Of a DNA stretch of 64,000 nt, positions 59,253 to 64,000 are shown in pieces. Position 1 is the first letter of the stretch; every line of letters begins with the position of its first letter. This DNA comes from Xylophilus ampelinus (GTDB lineage Bacteria; Pseudomonadota; Gammaproteobacteria; Burkholderiales; Burkholderiaceae_C). The stretch is from assembly GCF_003217575.1 (NCBI RefSeq), contig NZ_QJTC01000009.1:1-64000 (forward strand), given 5' to 3'. A model generated the notes under the pieces. The model searched no databases. It was not told the DNA's origin and saw only the letters and a program-made list of their open reading frames with translations. A program made the position numbers and the translations under genes.

Positions 59253-60017
59253 TCAGGATTCGGCGTGCGGCGGCAATGCGCCGCCGGCTGCGGCGAGGCC
59301 GGTGCGCGCGCTCGCCAGCCAGCCACGCAGCGCGGCGGGATTGAGGCAGCGGTGGCGGGCCCGGGTCGGCCCCTCGCCCACCTTGATGCCGACGCCACCC
59401 AGGCTCTGCACCGCGGCGAAGCCGGCCTCGTCGGTCACGTCGTCGCCGACGAAGATCGGCGCACGGCCTGCGAAGGGCAGGGCCTGCATGAAGATGGCGA
59501 TGGCGCGGCCCTTGTCGACGTGGGCCGACTTGACCTCGAACACGCACTTGCCGCGCAGCAGCTCCACATCCTGCAGCCGGGCCACGGCGGCCTGCACCGC
59601 GGCCAGGCACAGCGCCTCCAGGTCGGGGGCGTGGCGGTAGTGCAGCGCAACCGAATGGGGCTTGCGCTCGACCAGCAGGCCATGGTGGGTGGCAGCGAGC
59701 CGCTCCATCACGTCGAGCGCCGGGCCGAGCGCCGGCGGCGCGATGTCGGGGGCGGTGCCGTCGGGCAGGCGGAACTCGGCACCGTGCTCGCCGGCCACCG
59801 GCAGCAGCAGCGGGCTGAGGAACCGGTCGACATCCTCGACCCTGCGGCCGGTGACGATGGCCAGCGCACCGCCCAGCTGCTGGCGCAGCGCGGCGATGGT
59901 GGTCACCAGGCCCGAGGGCACATGGACGGAATCCGGGGTGGGGGCGAGGTCTGCCAGGGTGCCGTCGAAGTCGAGAAAGAGGGCGGTCCCGGCGGTGACC
60001 GTAGGGAGCAATTGCAT
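59253..60017 (-). CDS. otsB: Trehalose-6-phosphate phosphatase
   Basis: OtsB dephosphorylates trehalose 6-phosphate. The 254-aa HAD phosphatase has motif I LFLDFDGTLADLAPTPD, motif II VTGRR and motif III with FEVKSAHVDKGRAI. Motif IV is FVGDDVTDEAGF. ATG 60017 (MQLLPTVTAG) fits the family, though the frame is open further upstream through a (CGGG)7 tract that could serve as a slippage-sensitive extension. First gene of the trehalose unit. Confidence 0.93.
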   Translation of the reverse strand: MQLLPTVTAGTALFLDFDGTLADLAPTPDSVHVPSGLVTTIAALRQQLGGALAIVTGRRVEDVDRFLSPLLLPVAGEHGAEFRLPDGTAPDIAPPALGPALDVMERLAATHHGLLVERKPHSVALHYRHAPDLEALCLAAVQAAVARLQDVELLRGKCVFEVKSAHVDKGRAIAIFMQALPFAGRAPIFVGDDVTDEAGFAAVQSLGGVGIKVGEGPTRARHRCLNPAALRGWLASARTGLAAAGGALPPHAES

Positions 60018-60076
60018 CGCGTAAGACCTTACCAGAGGGCTTGTAGGGGTCGTATTGGGGAAATATTCTGTTACGG

Positions 60077-60104
60077 CGGGCGGGCGGGCGGGCGGGCGGG
60101 CGGG
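60077..60104. repeat. Tetranucleotide tract (CGGG)7 upstream of otsB
   Basis: Seven perfect CGGG units lie 60-87 bases before the otsB start. A short (GCCC)4 tract at 60263-60278 lies just before the mdtA start. Together with 47717-47770 these are the only long tetranucleotide tracts noticed. Confidence 0.9.
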
Positions 60105-60283
60105 ACGGCGCTCCGCGCGGGGTCTGCCCGGGTGCCGTGCGATGCGTGGGTAAATCAACGGTAAATGGGGCCGCGCCGCCGTGCGCCGTCGCCGATGCGC
60201 CGCGTAACATCCTGCCCCATCGGCGTTGTCGCCGCCCCGTCACCGCACTGTCTCGGCCTGCGGCCCGCCCGCCCGCCCGCACC

Positions 60284-61846
60284 ATGCCCATGTCCTGCCC
60301 CCGCCTCCCCTGGTTCCGGTGCCGCCCGCGCCGCCACGGCACCCTGCCTGCACGGCACGCCCTGCGGGGGCGTGTACGGCCGCTCGGGCTGGTGGTGGCG
60401 GTGGTGCTGCTCTGCGCGGTGGCGGCGGCCGTCTGGTGGTGGCGCGGCCAGGCGGCGCGACAGGCGGCGGCGCCTGTCGCGGCCGGTACGGGGGCCGGTG
60501 CCGGGGGGCCGGGCGCCCGCCGCGCCCCGGGCGCCCAGGTGCAGCCGATCTCGGCCGACCCGGTGCGGCGGCAGGACGTGCGGGTGCTGGTCCATGCGAT
60601 CGGCACCGTGGCCGCGCGCAACACGGCGGTGGTGCGCGCCAAGGCCGACGGCGAGCTGAAGGCGATCCGTTTCAAGGAGGGCGACATGGTGCGGGCCGGC
60701 CAGTTGCTGGCCGAGATCGACCCGCGCAACTACCAGGCGGCCCTGGCCCAGGCGCAGGGTGCGCTGGCCCGCGACCGGGCGCTGCTGCGCAACGCCCAGC
60801 TCGACCTGCAGCGCTACCAGGACCTGCTGGCGCAGGACTCGATCGCCCGGCAGCAGGTCGACACCCAGGCCGCGCTGGTGCGCCAGACCCAGGGCACGGT
60901 GCAGACCGACCAGGCCCAGGTCGATGCCGCCAGGCTGCAGCTTTCCTACACCCGCGTCACCGCGCCCATCTCGGGGCGCCTGGGCCTGCGCCAGGCCGAC
61001 CTGGGCAACGTGGTGCGGGCGGCCGACACCACCGGCATCGTCACCATCACCCAGGTGCGGCCGATCCACGCGCTGTTCTCGATCCCCGAGGCCAGCCTGC
61101 CGCGGGTGGTGGCCCGGCTGCGCGCCGGCGCCGCGATGCCGGTGGAGCTGTGGGACCGCGACCAGAAAACGCTGTTGGCCACCGGCCGGCTGGAGACGGT
61201 CGACAACGCGATCGACACCGCCACCGGCACGATCAAGGCCAAGGCCACCTTCGCCAACACCGACGGCAGCCTGTTCCCCAACCAGTTCGCCAACGTGCGG
61301 CTGCAGGTCGACACGCTGCCGGGCGTGCTGACCGTGCCCACCACCGCGGTGCAGCGCGGCACCCAGGGCACCTACGTGTATGCGGTGAAGGACGACGGCA
61401 CCGTGTCCTTGCGCAAGGTGCTGCTCGGCACCACCGACGGCGACCGGATCAGCGTGCAGGGCGCGCTGCAGGAGGGCGAGCGCGTCGTCACCGACGGCGC
61501 CGACCGGCTGCGCGAAGGCGCGCAGGTGGCGGTGATCGCGCCCGACGCGGCCGCCCGCGCCGACCAGGCGGTGCAGGCGTCGGCCCAGGGCCCGCGCGGC
61601 GGCCGGCGCAACCTGCCGCCCGAGCTGGCCGCCAAGGTGCAGGCGATGTCGCCCGAGGAGCGCCGCGCCTTCTTCCGCCAGATGCGCGAGCGCCAGCAGC
61701 AGGGCGCCGCGCCCGGCGGCCCCGGTGCGCCGGGCACGCCGGCCGCGGCGCCCGCGCCGGGCGGCACCGCGGCACCGGCAGCGGCTCCGGCCACCGCCCC
61801 GGCCGGTTCGCCCGCCGCCGCACCGGCCGCCCCCGCCGCGCGCTAG
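60284..61846 (+). CDS. mdtA: RND efflux periplasmic adaptor, MdtA-like
   Basis: The 520-aa membrane-fusion protein has one N-terminal membrane helix (LGLVVAVVLLCAVAAAVWWW). Lipoyl halves (VRAKADGELKAIRFKEGDMVRAGQLLAEIDPRNYQ and YTRVTAPISGRLGLRQADLGNVV) flank a coiled coil (ALAQAQGALARDRALLRNAQLDLQRYQDLLAQ), with beta-barrel and proximal domains after. The tail after residue 440 is Pro/Ala/Gly-rich and longer than usual. ATG 60284 or 60290. The RND pump follows after 42 bases. Confidence 0.92.
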   Translation: MPMSCPRLPWFRCRPRRHGTLPARHALRGRVRPLGLVVAVVLLCAVAAAVWWWRGQAARQAAAPVAAGTGAGAGGPGARRAPGAQVQPISADPVRRQDVRVLVHAIGTVAARNTAVVRAKADGELKAIRFKEGDMVRAGQLLAEIDPRNYQAALAQAQGALARDRALLRNAQLDLQRYQDLLAQDSIARQQVDTQAALVRQTQGTVQTDQAQVDAARLQLSYTRVTAPISGRLGLRQADLGNVVRAADTTGIVTITQVRPIHALFSIPEASLPRVVARLRAGAAMPVELWDRDQKTLLATGRLETVDNAIDTATGTIKAKATFANTDGSLFPNQFANVRLQVDTLPGVLTVPTTAVQRGTQGTYVYAVKDDGTVSLRKVLLGTTDGDRISVQGALQEGERVVTDGADRLREGAQVAVIAPDAAARADQAVQASAQGPRGGRRNLPPELAAKVQAMSPEERRAFFRQMRERQQQGAAPGGPGAPGTPAAAPAPGGTAAPAAAPATAPAGSPAAAPAAPAAR

Positions 61847-61888
61847 GCGCCGCGCGCCTGCTTCCGCACCCGCACCGGCCTGCCGCCC

Positions 61889-64000
61889 ATGAACCTGTCG
61901 CGCATCTTCATCCTGCGCCCGGTCGCCACCGCGCTGCTGATGGTGGCGGTGCTGATCGCGGGCATCCTGGCCTACCGGCTGCTGCCGCTGTCGGCCCTGC
62001 CCGAGGTGGACTACCCCACGATCCAGATCGTCACGCTGTATCCCGGCGCCAGCCCCGACGTGACGACCTCGGCCGTCACCGCGCCCCTGGAGCGGCAGTT
62101 CGGCCAGATGCCGGGGCTGTCGCAGATGTCGTCGACCAGCTCGGGCGGCGCCTCGGTGATCACCCTGCGCTTCGCGCTCGACGTGGGCCTGGACGTGGCC
62201 GAGCAGGAGGTGCAGGCGGCGATCAACGCCGGCAGCAACCTGCTGCCCGCCGACCTGCCGATGCCGCCGGTCTACAGCAAGGTCAACCCGGCCGATGCGC
62301 CGGTGCTCACGCTCGCGATCACCTCGCCCTCGCTGCCGGTGATCCGGGTGCACGACCTGGTCGAGAACCGGCTGGCGCCCAAGCTCTCGCAGGTGCCGGG
62401 CGTGGGGCTGGTCGCCATCGCGGGTGGCCGCCGGCCGGCGGTGCGCATCCAGGCCAACCCGGTGGCATTGGCCTCGGCCGGCATGACGCTCGACGACGTG
62501 CGCACCGCGATCGCCGCCGCCAATGTCAAGCAGGCCAAGGGCAGCTTCGACGGCCCGGCCCGCGCCTCCACCATCGACGCCAACGACCAGCTGCAGTCCG
62601 CCGCCGAGTACCGCGACCTGATCGTCGCCTACAAGAACGGCAACCCGATCCGGCTGCAGGACATCGCCGAGACGGTGGACGACGCCGAGAACACCCGCCT
62701 GGCCGCCTGGGCCGGCGTGGCGGACGTACCTGCAGGGGTGCCGAGGGCCGGAGAGCAGACCGCCGCCGGGCCGCCCCGAGGCGGTCGCCCCCCCGGGGGG
62801 GAGGCGGCGCAGCCGCTTCGGGGGGGATCGCTGACTCCGGGGGTCATCCTCAACATCCGCCGCCAGCCCGGCGCCAACGTGATCGACACCGTCGACCGCA
62901 TCAAGGCGCTGCTGCCGCAATTGCAGGCGACGCTGCCCGCCTCGCTCGACGTGCAGGTGCTGACCGACCGCACCACCACCATCCGCGCCTCGGTGCGCGA
63001 CATCCAGTTCGAGCTGCTGCTGGCGATCGCGCTGGTGGTGATGGTGATCTTCGTGTTCCTGCGCAGCGTGTCGGCCACGCTTATCCCGAGCGTGGCCGTG
63101 CCGCTTTCGCTGATGGGCACTTTCGGCGTGATGTACCTGTGCGGCTTCTCGATCAACAACCTGACGCTGATGGCGCTCACCATCTCCACCGGCTTCGTGG
63201 TCGACGACGCGATCGTGATGATCGAGAACATCGCCCGCTACGTGGAGGCCGGCGAGACGCCGATGGCCGCGGCGCTCAAGGGCGCGCAGCAGATCGGCTT
63301 CACCATCGTCTCGCTCACCATCTCGCTGATCGCGGTCCTGATCCCGCTGCTCTTCATGGGCGACGTGGTGGGCCGGCTGTTCCACGAATTCGCGATCACG
63401 ATGGCGGTGGCGATCCTGGTGTCGATGGTGGTGTCGCTCACCTTGACGCCGATGCTCTGTGCGCGGCTGCTCAGGCACACGCCCGAGGAGAACCACGGCC
63501 GGCTCTACCAGGCCACCGGCCGTTTCTTCGACCGCACCATCGCACGCTACGGCCGCATGCTCGACTGGGTGCTGGACCGCAGCGGGCTCACGCTGCTGGT
63601 CTTCGCCGCCACCCTGGTGCTGACCGCGCTGCTGTATGTCGTCGTGCCCAAGGGTTTCTTCCCCGAGCAGGACACCGGCACGCTGCAGGCGACGACCGAG
63701 GCCGCGCAGTCGATCTCCTTCGCGGCGATGAGCCAGCGGCAGCAGGCGCTGGTGGAGCGGCTGCTGCAGGACCCGGCAGTGAAAAGCGTCTCGTCCTTCA
63801 TCGGGGTGGACGGCGCCAACACCACGCTCAATACTGGCCGCCTGCTGATCGACCTGCAGCCCAAGGCCCGGCGCGGCCCGGTGGCCGAGGTGCTGCGGCG
63901 GCTGTCCGATGCCGCGCGCGACGTGCCCGGCATCGCCCTCTATGCCCAGCCGGTGCAGGACCTGACCATCGAGGACCGCGTCGCCCGCACCCAGTACCAG
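61889..64000 (+). CDS. mdtB: RND multidrug efflux pump, MdtB-like (3' end beyond window)
   Basis: The first 704 codons of an RND transporter starting [25 protein letters not shown], with [41 protein letters not shown], the TM region [19 protein letters not shown] and the proton-relay helix [20 protein letters not shown]. Residues about 276-318 (starting [13 protein letters not shown]) are absent from the normal MdtB consensus, where LAAWA should run almost directly into [14 protein letters not shown]. They come from a GC-rich dispersed repeat. The frame is preserved, so a full protein could be made with an extra loop in a periplasmic porter domain. Confidence 0.93.
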   Translation, partial: MNLSRIFILRPVATALLMVAVLIAGILAYRLLPLSALPEVDYPTIQIVTLYPGASPDVTTSAVTAPLERQFGQMPGLSQMSSTSSGGASVITLRFALDVGLDVAEQEVQAAINAGSNLLPADLPMPPVYSKVNPADAPVLTLAITSPSLPVIRVHDLVENRLAPKLSQVPGVGLVAIAGGRRPAVRIQANPVALASAGMTLDDVRTAIAAANVKQAKGSFDGPARASTIDANDQLQSAAEYRDLIVAYKNGNPIRLQDIAETVDDAENTRLAAWAGVADVPAGVPRAGEQTAAGPPRGGRPPGGEAAQPLRGGSLTPGVILNIRRQPGANVIDTVDRIKALLPQLQATLPASLDVQVLTDRTTTIRASVRDIQFELLLAIALVVMVIFVFLRSVSATLIPSVAVPLSLMGTFGVMYLCGFSINNLTLMALTISTGFVVDDAIVMIENIARYVEAGETPMAAALKGAQQIGFTIVSLTISLIAVLIPLLFMGDVVGRLFHEFAITMAVAILVSMVVSLTLTPMLCARLLRHTPEENHGRLYQATGRFFDRTIARYGRMLDWVLDRSGLTLLVFAATLVLTALLYVVVPKGFFPEQDTGTLQATTEAAQSISFAAMSQRQQALVERLLQDPAVKSVSSFIGVDGANTTLNTGRLLIDLQPKARRGPVAEVLRRLSDAARDVPGIALYAQPVQDLTIEDRVARTQYQ
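62767..62829. repeat. GC-rich dispersed repeat B inserted in frame in the RND pump gene
   Basis: The sequence begins CGGGCCGCCCCGAGGCGGTC, continues through a C7G7 run and ends TTCGGGGGGGATC. Such elements are familiar to me from intergenic regions of Comamonadaceae genomes, and decayed relatives occur at about 31290-31362 and 57281-57315 here. Insert borders are approximate; the protein insertion is larger (about 43 codons). Confidence 0.65.

Overview
This is a GC-rich chromosomal window, free of frameshifts in its core genes, from a member of the Burkholderiales, most probably the Comamonadaceae (Acidovorax/Xylophilus/Variovorax type). The evidence is the gene order tuf-trnW-secE-nusG-rplKAJL-rpoBC, the rsmB-DUF4390-ntrY-ntrX block, and several families of short dispersed repeats that I associate with this family from memory. 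No phage, integrase, CRISPR array or rRNA was found. The genus is an inference.

Layout. 1-12.4 kb holds the transcription/translation superoperon, with hairpins at its usual control points. 12.4-18.4 kb holds a LemA-like protein, rsmB, DUF4390, the NtrY kinase, an NtrX-like regulator without an AAA+ domain, and tRNA-Phe. 18.6-25.9 kb is housekeeping and stress: YihY, an HU-like protein, NhaR, a Bax-inhibitor-type protein, TerB/DUF697, Kbp, SrkA, and Ohr/OhrR with a candidate operator. 25.9-26.5 kb is a small graveyard: a 3-hydroxyacyl-CoA dehydrogenase remnant next to a 112-bp MITE with TTA target duplication. 26.5-39.9 kb holds purT, amn, gorA, dbpA, an ECF sigma/anti-sigma pair, OmpA/FecR, dtd, a degenerate HD-GYP protein, ybeY and phoH. 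40.0-41.9 kb is an AT-richer island with an ABC-type ATPase overlapping a TOPRIM-like DUF4276 protein, a candidate anti-phage pair. 42-47.7 kb holds a phosphatase, a DUF4136 lipoprotein, ttcA translationally joined to a VapBC-type pair, folB, a pteridine-reductase-like SDR and an NDUFAF7-type methyltransferase. 47.8-51.8 kb is a sulfonate/taurine-type dioxygenase plus ABC importer. 54.5-64 kb holds DUF2905, a ROK kinase, otsA-GH15-otsB (trehalose) and the start of an MdtAB-type RND efflux operon that runs off the end.

The most striking locus is 51.96-54.4 kb. It is a solitary 773-aa protein with a complete Ulp1/XopD-type (C48) cysteine protease domain (His636, Asp653, Gln694, Cys700). It also has three near-perfect 52-aa repeats, a second, divergent N-terminal duplication, an LxLxL motif and a basic C-terminal tail, and its 5' half is unusually AT-rich. 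Upstream lies a perfect plant-inducible-promoter box (TTCGC-N15-TTCGC) followed 30 bp later by a YANNNT -10 element. Together these point to an undescribed type III effector of the deSUMOylase class, under HrpX/HrpB control, in a plant-associated betaproteobacterium. No secretion-system genes lie in the window.

A second theme is repeats inside genes. Members of a roughly 55-bp dispersed repeat lie in frame in rsmB, srkA and the SDR gene, and a different GC-rich repeat adds about 43 residues to the MdtB-like pump. Tetranucleotide tracts (GCCC)9(GTCG)4 and (CGGG)7 lie just upstream of the dioxygenase and otsB genes.
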